DNA of 64,000 bases from CAYSLU01 sp964431965 (GTDB lineage: Bacteria; Verrucomicrobiota; Kiritimatiellia; CAIKKV01; CAYSLU01): the NCBI GenBank assembly GCA_964431965.1, contig CAYSLU010000016.1, positions 5,642 through 69,641 of the forward strand, read 5' to 3'. Positions within the stretch are counted from its first letter, which is position 1; each line of letters opens with the position of its first letter. Shown here piece by piece: positions 37,619 to 46,281 of this stretch. The notes beneath the pieces are model-generated. The model did no database searches, was not told where the DNA came from, and saw only the letters and a list, made by a program, of their open reading frames with translations. Position numbers and translations under genes: made by a program.

Positions 37619-38851
37619 TCAGACACGGATCTGTCCGGCCCGGGCGAGCGCCCGCGCCTCAACGCTTTGGATCTCGGCGTAGCCCTGCGAACTGGCGGGG
37701 TTCAGTCCCTCGCTCTCCTCCATGGAGGAGTCGGCCGGGTTGTAGAGCGAGGCCGCGCAGTCGGTCAGGCTGTGGAAGTACAGGTTGCCCTTGTACAGCC
37801 CAAGCCGGACCGTGCCGGTCGCATACTCCGCCATCGTGTCGATCGCGGCCATGGCGGCCCGCGTGACCGGGTCGAGCATGCGTCCGTCGTAGAGCTGGCC
37901 CGAGACGAGCGTGGACAGCGACTGGAACAGAGCGGTGCAGCGGCGGTCCATCGTGGCCTGGTAGACCTGCTTCAGGGCGAAGCCGAGCAGCTCCATGCCG
38001 GGCGCCTCGTAGACGCCGCGACTCTTGGTGCCGATGATCCGGTTCTCGAGCGCGTTCTTCATCCCGACGCCGTTGCGTCCGCCGACCTGGTTGGCCAGGA
38101 GCATCAGGTCCAGAGGGGGAAGCCTCTGGCCGTTGATGGCCACCGCGCGGGCGCGCTCGAACTGGACTTCCACCTCTTCGACGCGGTCGGGGGCCTGATG
38201 AGGCCATACGCCCATCGTCGGCTCCACGATCGTGGACGGCGTCTCCAGGCTCTCCAGATCCTCCGCCTCGTGGGACAGCCCGGCGAGGTTGGCGTCGGTC
38301 GAGTATCGCTTCTTTCCGCCGGGGAACGCATCGATGCCGAAGCCCCGCAGGTACTCGGCCATCTGCTTGCGGCCGGCGAACTGCTGGAGCAGGATCGGGT
38401 CACGCCACGGCGCGTACACCCGCATCTCGGGTGCGAGCACGTTCGTGTAGCGCTCGAAGCGCATCTGGTCGTTGCCGCGTCCGGTCGCGCCATGCGAGAG
38501 GACGGTGCAGCCCCGGCGCTTGAGTTCGGGGATCAGCCCCCGGACGGTGACGGCCCGCCCGAGCCCGGTGGAGTTCCAGTACCCGCCGTCGTACATGGCC
38601 TGGGCCTTGACGATCTCGAAGCACGCCTCTGCCATCTCCGTGCGGAGGTCCACGATGATCGTGTCCACGCCGCAGGGCGCCATTTTCGCGCGGATGTTGT
38701 CGATGTCCGCCTCGTCCGGCTGGGCGAGGTTGGCCGAGAAGCAGAGCACATCGACACCGGCTTCCCGGAGCCGCTTGGCGATGGTCCGGCTATCCAGCCC
38801 GCCGGATACGCAGACGCCGACCGTGAGGCCCTTCAGTTCGTCCAGTCTCAT
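37619..38851 (-). CDS. argG: Argininosuccinate synthase
   Basis: A 410-aa enzyme that joins citrulline and aspartate using ATP, in arginine synthesis. The pyrophosphatase-loop motif SGGLDS is at residues 16-21. NSTGLGRAVTV, HGATGRGNDQMRF and KSRGVYEAPGMELL are conserved substrate-binding segments. The sequence is somewhat divergent (SGGLDSRT where most have SGGLDTS). It follows argD by 15 bp. Confidence 0.94.
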   Translation of the reverse strand: MRLDELKGLTVGVCVSGGLDSRTIAKRLREAGVDVLCFSANLAQPDEADIDNIRAKMAPCGVDTIIVDLRTEMAEACFEIVKAQAMYDGGYWNSTGLGRAVTVRGLIPELKRRGCTVLSHGATGRGNDQMRFERYTNVLAPEMRVYAPWRDPILLQQFAGRKQMAEYLRGFGIDAFPGGKKRYSTDANLAGLSHEAEDLESLETPSTIVEPTMGVWPHQAPDRVEEVEVQFERARAVAINGQRLPPLDLMLLANQVGGRNGVGMKNALENRIIGTKSRGVYEAPGMELLGFALKQVYQATMDRRCTALFQSLSTLVSGQLYDGRMLDPVTRAAMAAIDTMAEYATGTVRLGLYKGNLYFHSLTDCAASLYNPADSSMEESEGLNPASSQGYAEIQSVEARALARAGQIRV

Positions 38852-38866
38852 GGCGCGCTCCTGCGA

Positions 38867-40075
38867 TCAGGCGCCGGCCGCGGCGGCGGGGTTATGCCAC
38901 TGCTCGAGGGCGTCGCCGACGATCTCGACGGCTTCCTCGATTTCGGACTCCTTCACCGTCAGCGGCGGGAGGAATCGGACGACGGTATCCGCTGTCGCGC
39001 TCGCGATCAGGCCCATCTCGAGCAGGGTCGTCACGAACGGCTTGGACGGCTGATCGAGGACCATGCCGACCATCAGGCCGCGGCCCCGAACGGCCTTCAC
39101 GTGCTCGTAGCGTCCGACGAACGCGGAGAGCTGCTTCTGGAACGAGGCGCCGACCTTGGCGGCCCGCTGGACGAGCGCTTCCTCCTCGATGACGTCAAGC
39201 ATCGCGAGCGCCGCGGCGCAGGCGAGGGGGTTGCCGCCGAACGTGCTGGCGTGGGTGCCCGGCTTGAAGACGTCGGACACCTTGGGGCTGGCGACCAGGG
39301 CGCCGATGGGGAACCCGTCGCCCAGCGACTTCGCGAGCGAGAAGGCGTCGGGCGTGATGCCGGCGTGCTGGAATCCGAACCAGTGGCCCGTCCGGCCGAG
39401 CCCGCACTGCACCTCGTCGCAGAGCATGAGCAGCTCGCGCTCGTCGCACAGGGCGCGCACGGCCTTCAGGAACTCGACGTCGGCCGGAACGACTCCGCCT
39501 TCGCCCTGCACGGCCTCGAGCAAAATGGCGGCGGTCCGGTCGTTGACCTGCGCCTTGACCGACTCGATGTCGTTGAACGTGGCGAACGGGAACCCCTCGG
39601 GCATGGGCTCGAACCCGGCCTGATGCTTGGACTGGGCCGTGGCGGCGAGCGTCGCCAGCGTCCGCCCGTGGAAGGAGGACTGCATGGTGATGACTTCGAA
39701 CTTCTTCGCCGGGCTGCCCCAGAGCCGCGCCAGCTTGATGAGCGCCTCGTTCGCCTCGGCGCCCGAGTTGCAGAAGAAGCACTTGCCGTTCATGGACAGC
39801 CGGCTCAGCCGCTCGGCGAGGCGCGCCTGGTTTTCCGTGTAGTAGAGGTTCGACACATGCATCAGCGTGGCGGCCTGCTGCTGGATGGCGGCTACCACCT
39901 TGGGGTGGCAGTGGCCGGCATTCACGACGGAGATCCCGGCCAGGAAGTCGAGGTAGACCTTCCCCTCGGCGTCCCACACGCGGGTGCCCTTGCCCTTCAC
40001 GAGCGCGAGGCTCGGCGCGTAGGTGGGCAGCACGTACTTCTGGTATCGGTCTATGATGTCCTGGGTCTTACTCAT
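38867..40075 (-). CDS. argD: Acetylornithine aminotransferase
   Basis: A 402-aa PLP-dependent class III aminotransferase. The PLP-binding Lys is in LAKSLGDGFPIGA. CDEVQCGLGRTG, GAEANEALIKLAR and HASTFGGNPLACAAAL are typical of ArgD. It transfers an amino group from glutamate to N-acetylglutamate semialdehyde. It overlaps the argB stop by 8 bp. Its relatives also act in lysine synthesis. Confidence 0.96.
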   Translation of the reverse strand: MSKTQDIIDRYQKYVLPTYAPSLALVKGKGTRVWDAEGKVYLDFLAGISVVNAGHCHPKVVAAIQQQAATLMHVSNLYYTENQARLAERLSRLSMNGKCFFCNSGAEANEALIKLARLWGSPAKKFEVITMQSSFHGRTLATLAATAQSKHQAGFEPMPEGFPFATFNDIESVKAQVNDRTAAILLEAVQGEGGVVPADVEFLKAVRALCDERELLMLCDEVQCGLGRTGHWFGFQHAGITPDAFSLAKSLGDGFPIGALVASPKVSDVFKPGTHASTFGGNPLACAAALAMLDVIEEEALVQRAAKVGASFQKQLSAFVGRYEHVKAVRGRGLMVGMVLDQPSKPFVTTLLEMGLIASATADTVVRFLPPLTVKESEIEEAVEIVGDALEQWHNPAAAAGA

Positions 40076-40946
40076 CGTCCGTGATCTCCGTTCCGACTCC
40101 CTTGTCTGTAAAGATCTCGAGCAGCAGCGAGTGCGGCAGCCTGCCGTCGATGATGTGCACCTTCTTCACGCCGGCCTGCAGAGCCTCCACGCCGCTGCGG
40201 ATCTTCGGCAGCATCCCGCCGTCGATCACGCCCGTGCGGATCAGGTCCTCGACCTCCTGCACGCGGAGCGTCGACAGGATCGATTCCTCGTTGCCGCGGT
40301 CGCGCAGAAGCCCCGGCACGTCGGAGAGGAAGGCGAGCTTCCGGGCCTTGAGGGCCTTCGCCACGGCGGCGGCTGCATCGTCGGCGTTGAGGTTGTACTT
40401 CCGGCCGTCCGGCCCGAGGCCGAGCGGCGTGATGACCGGAATGGTCCGCTTCTTGATCCACTCCCGGATCGGCTCGACGTTCACTTCCTGGATGTCGCCC
40501 ACAAAGCCCCAGTCGAGCACGTCGCCGGTCTTCTCGTCGACCTCCGTCCGCCGCTGCACGCGGAACACCGTGTCGCCGTCCAGCGTCACCGCCCGGGCGC
40601 CCTTGCTGCGCAGGACGGAGACGATGCCCGGGTTGATCTCGCTCTTGATGACCTGCTCGACGATGGCGATCGTGGCCTCGTCCGTAACGCGCAGCCCCTT
40701 CACGAAGCGGGCCTTCAGATTGGCCTCGGCCATCTTCCGGGAAATGGCCTTTCCGCCGCCATGCACGACGACGGGAAGCATGCCCACGCACTCCATGAAC
40801 GCCACGTCCGCCAGGATGCTGTCGTGGTGCGCCTTCTCCTCCATCGCGCTGCCGCCGAACTTGACGACGATGGTCTCGTGGCGGAACTTCTGGATGTAGG
40901 GCAGGGCCTCGATCAGGACGTTGGCTTTCTCGATCAGCGTTTGCAT
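40068..40946 (-). CDS. argB: Acetylglutamate kinase
   Basis: A 292-aa amino-acid kinase of arginine synthesis. The ATP-binding motifs are VVKFGGSAM and VVHGGGKAIS, and the C-terminus has IDGGMLPKI and VHIIDGRLPHSLLLEIFTD. The N-terminal helix of about 25 residues (LIEKANVLIEALPYIQKF) is of the kind linked to hexameric, arginine-inhibited enzymes, so feedback control is possible. The start lies 10 bp after the argJ stop. Confidence 0.97.
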   Translation of the reverse strand: MQTLIEKANVLIEALPYIQKFRHETIVVKFGGSAMEEKAHHDSILADVAFMECVGMLPVVVHGGGKAISRKMAEANLKARFVKGLRVTDEATIAIVEQVIKSEINPGIVSVLRSKGARAVTLDGDTVFRVQRRTEVDEKTGDVLDWGFVGDIQEVNVEPIREWIKKRTIPVITPLGLGPDGRKYNLNADDAAAAVAKALKARKLAFLSDVPGLLRDRGNEESILSTLRVQEVEDLIRTGVIDGGMLPKIRSGVEALQAGVKKVHIIDGRLPHSLLLEIFTDKGVGTEITDDE

Positions 40947-40956
40947 AGGCGGTGCT

Positions 40957-42165
40957 TCAGGTCATGTACTCGGCGTTGATCCGCACGTATTCCTCGCTGC
41001 AGTCCGCCGTGTACATCGTGTAAGCGGCATCTCCGAGGTGGAGGTCCACGGTCAGGCCGAACGCCGATCGCCGGAGGACTTCCTCGAGCTGGGGCAGCAC
41101 GGCTTTTCCCGCCGGCCGGCCCTGCTGAAAGGCGACTATACCATCGTAGGATATATCGACCAATTCTTCTTTGACGGCCGCGCCGGAGTAGCCGACGGCG
41201 GCGATGACGCGGCCCCAGTTCGGATCCCCCCCGAACCAGGAGGTCTTCACGAGGAGCGAGTTGGCGACGGCGCGGGCGGCCCGCGATGCGTCGTCGGGGC
41301 TCGCCGCGCCGCGGACCATGAGCGTCACGACGCGCGTGACGCCTTCTCCGTCGCGCACGATCTTCAGGGCGAGCTCGCGCGTCACGGTGTTGACGGCCTC
41401 GACGAATGCCGGCCACTCCGGGTGCCGCTCGTTCAGGAGCGGGGCGCCCGACGCGCCATTGGCCAGGATCAGGGCCGTATCGTTCGTGCTCTGGTCTCCG
41501 TCGACCGAGATCCGGTTGAAGCTCTGCTCGGCGGCCGCCGCGAGGCAGGTCCGCAGCGCGGCCGGCTCGACCGCGGCGTCCGTGGTCAGGAACGCGAGCA
41601 TCGTGGCCATGTGGGGATCGATCATGCCGGCGCCCTTGGTCATGCCGCCGACGGTCACGTCGCGGCCGCCGATCTTCAGGCGGACCGCCACCTGCTTGTC
41701 GACGGTGTCGGTCGTCATGATGGCCTTGGCGGCCGCCGGCCCCCCGTCGGGGGACAGGGCGGCGGCGGCGGCGGGCATGGCTGCGGCAACCTTGTCCATG
41801 GGCATGAGCACGCCGATAGTGCCGGTGGAGCACACCAGAACGAGGGGCTCGGGAATCCCGAGCGCCGTGGCGGCGAGGGCGGCCATCTGGCGCGCGTCGG
41901 CTACGCCCTGCGCGCCGGTGCACGCGTTGGCGCACCCGCTGTTGACGACTATGGCCTGCGCCCGGCCGGATGCCGCCCGCTCCCGGCAGAGGTGGACGGG
42001 AGCGGCCTGGATGCGATTGGTCGTGAAGACCCCGGCGACCGCGGCCGGGGTATCCGACATGACGATGGCCAGATCGTTCCGGGGTTTCTTGATTCCGGCG
42101 GTCACGGCGGAGGCCCGGAAGCCCCGGGCGGCGGTGACGCCGCCGTCTACGAAGGTCGTGGTCAT
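40957..42165 (-). CDS. argJ: Bifunctional ornithine acetyltransferase/N-acetylglutamate synthase
   Basis: A 402-aa self-cleaving enzyme of the cyclic arginine pathway that moves acetyl groups from N-acetylornithine to glutamate. The autoproteolysis site is KGAGMIDPHMATML, where the Thr becomes the nucleophile of the beta chain. The start is ATG 42165 preceded by GGAGC; a longer frame from 42207 is less likely. It is the first gene of argJ-argB-argD-argG-thiD-comEC. argC and argF/H are not in the window. Confidence 0.96.
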   Translation of the reverse strand: MTTTFVDGGVTAARGFRASAVTAGIKKPRNDLAIVMSDTPAAVAGVFTTNRIQAAPVHLCRERAASGRAQAIVVNSGCANACTGAQGVADARQMAALAATALGIPEPLVLVCSTGTIGVLMPMDKVAAAMPAAAAALSPDGGPAAAKAIMTTDTVDKQVAVRLKIGGRDVTVGGMTKGAGMIDPHMATMLAFLTTDAAVEPAALRTCLAAAAEQSFNRISVDGDQSTNDTALILANGASGAPLLNERHPEWPAFVEAVNTVTRELALKIVRDGEGVTRVVTLMVRGAASPDDASRAARAVANSLLVKTSWFGGDPNWGRVIAAVGYSGAAVKEELVDISYDGIVAFQQGRPAGKAVLPQLEEVLRRSAFGLTVDLHLGDAAYTMYTADCSEEYVRINAEYMT

Positions 42166-42185
42166 GCTGCTGCTCCAATCGTCAG

Positions 42186-42229
42186 AAAAAAGTACGGCCT
42201 CGAACACGGGGGGCGTGGTTCGAGGCCGT
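42186..42229 (-). terminator. Intrinsic terminator of rplM-rpsI
   Basis: Perfect 12-bp stem ACGGCCTCGAAC / GTTCGAGGCCGT (42194-42205 and 42218-42229). On the minus strand it is followed by a T-run (AAAAAA at 42186-42191 on the plus strand). It lies between the rpsI stop and the argJ start. Confidence 0.95.
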
Positions 42230-42259
42230 GAGGTTGCACGGGATGGCGACGCGAATAGC

Positions 42260-42658
42260 CTACCGCTTCGAGAACTGGAACCGCTTGCGGGCGCCGGGCT
42301 GCCCGTACTTCTTGCGTTCCTTCATTCGGGCGTCGCGAGTCAGGAGCCCGCTGTCCTTCAGCACCTCGCGGAGCGATCCGTCCACCAGAAGCAGGGCGCG
42401 GGCGAGACTGTGCCGCAGAGCGCCGGCCTGGCCGACCGTGCCGCCGCCGGAGAGGCTGGCCGACACATCGTACTTGCCGAGCATGTCGGTGATCTTCAGC
42501 GGCTGAACGATGAAGTTCCGGATGGCCTCAACGGGGAAGTACTGCTTGAAATCCACCTTGTTGACGACGCACTTGCCGGAACCGGCCCGGAGTTCGACGC
42601 GGGCGACGGCTGTCTTGCGCCGGCCCGTTGCACTGTACTTGGTCGTTGTCTCAGCCAC
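42260..42658 (-). CDS. rpsI: 30S ribosomal protein S9
   Basis: A 132-aa ribosomal protein. GRRKTAVARVEL at the N-terminus and the basic C-terminal tail ending ARKRFQFSKR, which reaches the P-site tRNA, identify uS9. It follows rplM by 18 bp, in the arrangement found in most bacteria. A strong terminator follows. Confidence 0.98.
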   Translation of the reverse strand: MAETTTKYSATGRRKTAVARVELRAGSGKCVVNKVDFKQYFPVEAIRNFIVQPLKITDMLGKYDVSASLSGGGTVGQAGALRHSLARALLLVDGSLREVLKDSGLLTRDARMKERKKYGQPGARKRFQFSKR

Positions 42659-42676
42659 GCTTCACCTTCCTTCGCT

Positions 42677-43108
42677 TCACTTAAGCTCGACGGCCTTGGG
42701 TTGCTGCGCCGTGTGGGGGTGCGCCTCTCCGGCGTAGACCTTCAGGCGACGGAACACCTCTCGGCTCATGTGGTTGCGCGGCAGCATGCCGTGAACCGCT
42801 TCCTCAACCATGCGCTCCGGATTGCGCTCCCGGACGAACGCCGCGGTGCGAACGTCGAGGCCGCCGCGGTACCCGCTGAAGCGCTGGTACGTCTTGCTGG
42901 TTTCCTTGGCGCCCGTCAACTTCACCTTCTCGGCGTTGATCACGACGACGAAGTCGCCCGTGTCGACGTGAGGGGTGAAGATGGGCTTGCCCCGGCCGCG
43001 CAGGAGGTTAGTGACCCCGACGGCCAAGCGCCCCAGGGGCTTTTCGGCAGCGTCTACGACATACCACTGACGCTGGATATCGGACTCTTTAGGTAAACTA
43101 GTCTTCAC
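42677..43108 (-). CDS. rplM: 50S ribosomal protein L13
   Basis: A 143-aa ribosomal protein. WYVVDAAEKPLGRLAV, GDFVVVINAEKVKLTG and EAVHGMLPRNHMSREVFRRLKVYAG are typical of uL13. No ATG fits: the start is GTG at 43108 (GTGAAGACT) with GAGAGGGAG about 9 bp upstream. It is the first gene of rplM-rpsI. Confidence 0.96.
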   Translation of the reverse strand: MKTSLPKESDIQRQWYVVDAAEKPLGRLAVGVTNLLRGRGKPIFTPHVDTGDFVVVINAEKVKLTGAKETSKTYQRFSGYRGGLDVRTAAFVRERNPERMVEEAVHGMLPRNHMSREVFRRLKVYAGEAHPHTAQQPKAVELK

Positions 43109-43142
43109 AATGCCGCTCCCTCTCAAAGAAGAAAGACGGAGA

Positions 43143-43171
43143 AATCTAGTGGAATGCCCCGCCTGTGTCAA
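43143..43171 (-). promoter_or_regulatory. Near-consensus sigma-70 promoter of rplM-rpsI
   Basis: On the minus strand a perfect TTGACA (43166-43171) and TAGATT (43143-43148) are separated by exactly 17 bp. The distance to the rplM GTG is about 35 bp. The rest of the gap 43109-43353 is GC-rich, with an A7 tract at 43181-43187, and shows nothing else I can name. Confidence 0.75.
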
Positions 43172-43353
43172 CGGGTTCGTAAAAAAATCGGGGAGATGGC
43201 CGCAATCGGGCCGGGTGGTCTTCGGCGGTCGGGGCTGGCGGGGCCGGGCGGCCGCGCGGCGCGTCCGCCATCGAGCCGGTCCGACGCCTGGGCCACCGAG
43301 TATGGCTGCAGTGCATGGATGTTCGGGGGGGGAGGAAAGCGCGACGCCGTCGA

Positions 43354-44844
43354 TCAAGCCAGCGCTACGATCCCCCAGGTCTTGAGCTGCGGCACAACCA
43401 GTCGGGTGGTCCCGGCGATCAGCTCCAGCGCAAGCGGCGCCTCGCCGTGCTCCACGTCGTGCCACCGCGCGGACGTGAAGGCTCGCCTGAAGAGCGAAGC
43501 GGGCAGGTCGACCGTTACGTTCTGCTGCGGAACCACCGCGTCCCGCGCCGACTCGTAGCGCAGGTTCAGCAGGTGAACGACGGCCGTGCCGTCGGCGCGT
43601 TCGCGCGGGAACAGCCAGACGTCGCCGGCGCGGAGCGGTTCGGGATGGCCATAGTCCAGCAGATCCTGGAGGCGGCGCCGGGCGGCGGGCGTCTCGAACG
43701 ACGTCGGGACCCCGGGTGGTGCGGCGAGGGGCCCGACCGTGCGGGTTTCCCGGAAGAGCGCCGGATTGGCCCGGACGAAGCGGTAGACCGGCGCATACGC
43801 ACCGGTCGGGCCGTGGTACCACTGCGTGCCGATGCCGGGCAGGTAGCACCACGCCTTGTGCGGAGCCATGAGCCGCTGCCCGCAGGCATAGGCCAGGCCG
43901 ATCCACAGGCGGGCCAGGTGGTGGGCATGGTGCTCCTTGATCCACGCCCAGTCGGCGCCGCGGGCTGTGGCGGCCATCGGCTTTCCGAGCGACTCCGCCA
44001 TCCGGTAGGCCCGCACGGCATTCAGCAGGCCGCCCGTTCCCTGCGCCGCGTTGTGCGCAACCTCCCCGACGAGGTGCGTGAGGTGCGGCGCGACCACGAC
44101 GTGCGCCAGATCTGGCAGCGCGGTGTTCGCGCTGAGCGTGATCGGGCGCTCGACGATCTCGGCCGCCAGCCGGCCCAACTGCCGGACGTTCTCCGCCGCG
44201 CGCAGGAGCTGGTAGCTGACGAACTCCTCGTGGAGCGGCATCTGGGTCTGGCGGGCGATGTAGTCGTCGCGTGAGGCGGCGAGCTTCCGGACCAACTCCC
44301 GATAGTCGAACCCGTCGAACGAGGTAACCCCGGCTTCGGCTTTCAGGCTCGGCGTGTCGGTTCGCCGCAGGTGCTCGCCGAAGGCCGCGATGCAGAAATC
44401 GCAGAAGCATCCGCCGTATTCGATGGTCGGGTGAGCCGAGCCCAAGTGGTCGTCGATATGCAATCCGGCCGCGCCCCCGGCCATGGCCTCCGCCACCTTG
44501 GCCCGCAGGTGGGCGCGGTATGCGGGATGGCTGAAGCAGCCCCATAGGCTGGGGGTGCCCTGGTGCGTAACGTCCGGGAGCCAGGGAACGGCGATGGGTT
44601 GGCCCGCCATGTCGCGGACCGTGGCCGCGCGCAGGTCCGCGTGGTGGTGAAGCGCGGCGGCGCCCGCGGTGAGGCACCAGACGTCGCCGGTGGCGTGGAC
44701 GCCCAGCGCCGTCAGCCGGCGGACCTCTTCGCCGGTGTGCGCGCCGCCCCAGGCGCAGACCGTGGCCCCGTACTCCGTGAGGACGGAGTCCGTTCCGGGC
44801 ACATACATGAAGACGACATCGTCCGCCTCGAGCGTCGCTCGCAT
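43354..44844 (-). CDS. Unknown TIM-barrel-like protein, glycosidase-like (I)
   Basis: A 496-aa protein with the alternating pattern of a TIM-barrel hydrolase. A central segment holds the acidic HIDDHLG followed by GGCFCDFC, a Cys-rich loop. The C-terminal 90 residues look like a beta-domain (DGTAVVHLLNLRY). It resembles the beta-galactosidase/GH42-like fold in plan, but I cannot name a family. No signal peptide is seen. It is last in a five-gene minus-strand block, and a weak AAAGGAA precedes the chosen ATG 44844. Confidence 0.6.
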   Translation of the reverse strand: MRATLEADDVVFMYVPGTDSVLTEYGATVCAWGGAHTGEEVRRLTALGVHATGDVWCLTAGAAALHHHADLRAATVRDMAGQPIAVPWLPDVTHQGTPSLWGCFSHPAYRAHLRAKVAEAMAGGAAGLHIDDHLGSAHPTIEYGGCFCDFCIAAFGEHLRRTDTPSLKAEAGVTSFDGFDYRELVRKLAASRDDYIARQTQMPLHEEFVSYQLLRAAENVRQLGRLAAEIVERPITLSANTALPDLAHVVVAPHLTHLVGEVAHNAAQGTGGLLNAVRAYRMAESLGKPMAATARGADWAWIKEHHAHHLARLWIGLAYACGQRLMAPHKAWCYLPGIGTQWYHGPTGAYAPVYRFVRANPALFRETRTVGPLAAPPGVPTSFETPAARRRLQDLLDYGHPEPLRAGDVWLFPRERADGTAVVHLLNLRYESARDAVVPQQNVTVDLPASLFRRAFTSARWHDVEHGEAPLALELIAGTTRLVVPQLKTWGIVALA

Positions 44845-44990
44845 CGCCAAGCCGGTTCCTTTCGGCCGCATGCCGCCGGCGCATGCCGGCGAGCGGGAGG
44901 GCGGAGTAAACCACTTCACGGAGCAGTGGTCAAACCGGTCGCGTCAGACGGCCTCCGGTCATGAGTTTCTTCATGGTCAGGCCGATGTGC

Positions 44991-46268
44991 TCAGTCGATC
45001 CAAACGCCGTACACTTCCGTGCGTTCCGCGGGCTGGCACCCGGCGCCCGTGAGGCCGTGTGTGTAGAGGACGAGCGGGCGGGACAGGTCGGCTCCGGGGC
45101 CGATGCGCATGATGTTCGGCAGCCAGTTGGGCGCGGCCGACGAGCGACTGATCTGCGAGGACTCGAAGGAGCGGCCGCTGTCCGTGGAGGCCATCAGGAA
45201 GCACTCCGTGCTCGGGGCTCCCCAGATGGAGGCCGCGCCCTGCGTTTCGTCGCGGCGGGCCGCCATGACGGCGGCCAGCAACCGTCCCCGCGCATCGCAG
45301 GTGAGTGTGCCGCCCGAAATCAGCCAGCCTTCCGGCAGTAGCGGGTTCAGGGCGGTCACGTCCCAGCGGTTCTCTCGGAACACGCACAGCGAGTGGCCTG
45401 CGCGGGTGCTGCCCAGGTCGCCGGTGAGCGCCACGGGGCTGCCCTCGGCGTCCACGGTCAGCGCGTGCAGGTAGGGGTTTTCCCCGCGGCACGGCACGGC
45501 GAAGGCCGGATCGTAGGCCAGGGGCAGCTTCGCCGGTCGCCCGTCGAGGCCGGCCCAGGTCTCGCCTCCATCGGCGGATCTCAGTACACAGCAGCCGCGG
45601 CTGGTGCCGGTCGAGCCGCAGCAGTACATGAATCCCAGGTAGAGCGTGTCCTGCGGACCGACGACCAGCCCGGCATTGAAGAACGTGTAGTCGTAGCGCT
45701 CGGTCATGCGGGTGACCTTGGTGACGAGGTCCACGACGTTGCGGTCCGACAGGCGCCGCTCATACATGCAGTCGGACGGGGTGGGGCCTCCGCGATAGGC
45801 GAGGTGGTCGCGGCCCTGCGAGTCGGTGACGAGCGAGGCGTAGGTGGCGCCGTAACCGGTGCTGATGACGTGCCGCCAGCGGCTGCAGTCGTTCGGCCGC
45901 TCGGTTTCGAGCAGCTTGAAGCGGGCGGCATTCCAGACGTTTGCGCCGCCGAACCCGTGCGGGCCGTAGGCGAGGCGCAGGCGTCCATCCGGCGCGAGCG
46001 AGAGGCAGGGGGACGCGTGGTTGTCGTGGCCATCGCCCACGCGGACGGTATCGGACCATGTATTCGTGGTGTGATCGAACGACCGCACCCGCACGCCGGA
46101 GACGGCGTCCAGCCACGTCGCATGGGTCCGGGCGCCCGTCCGGACGGACTTGTTTGACGGCTCGTATGCCGAGGCTCGCGTTGATCCGCTGTCGGACAGC
46201 AGGAACGGCTCGCTGGGTGTTGCGGCTCGCGGCATGCGAGCCGCCCGATGTCCCCGTGTCTGTGTCAT
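44991..46268 (-). CDS. BNR-repeat beta-propeller protein
   Basis: A 425-aa protein resembling the BNR_4 group of sialidase-fold propellers. Several Asp-box-like turns are visible, such as SADGGETWAGL and STDSGRSFESS. It holds many Cys, including GFMYCCGSTGTSRGCC. No signal peptide is seen. GGGAGCG precedes ATG 46268. It lies 13 bp after the DegT aminotransferase gene, in the same direction. Glycan binding or hydrolysis is likely but not shown. Confidence 0.65.
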   Translation of the reverse strand: MTQTRGHRAARMPRAATPSEPFLLSDSGSTRASAYEPSNKSVRTGARTHATWLDAVSGVRVRSFDHTTNTWSDTVRVGDGHDNHASPCLSLAPDGRLRLAYGPHGFGGANVWNAARFKLLETERPNDCSRWRHVISTGYGATYASLVTDSQGRDHLAYRGGPTPSDCMYERRLSDRNVVDLVTKVTRMTERYDYTFFNAGLVVGPQDTLYLGFMYCCGSTGTSRGCCVLRSADGGETWAGLDGRPAKLPLAYDPAFAVPCRGENPYLHALTVDAEGSPVALTGDLGSTRAGHSLCVFRENRWDVTALNPLLPEGWLISGGTLTCDARGRLLAAVMAARRDETQGAASIWGAPSTECFLMASTDSGRSFESSQISRSSAAPNWLPNIMRIGPGADLSRPLVLYTHGLTGAGCQPAERTEVYGVWID

Positions 46269-46281
46269 GGCGCTCCCGGAA

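Noticed and set aside
43170..43260. Terminator for the 43354 gene at the A7 tract (T7 on the minus strand)
   Set aside because: A T-run is present, but I could not find a stable hairpin directly before it.
42677..44914. A 745-codon frame joining rplM to upstream sequence
   Set aside because: The frame is open by chance through the GC-rich region. L13 begins at GTG 43108, and the promoter at 43143-43171 lies inside the apparent extension.
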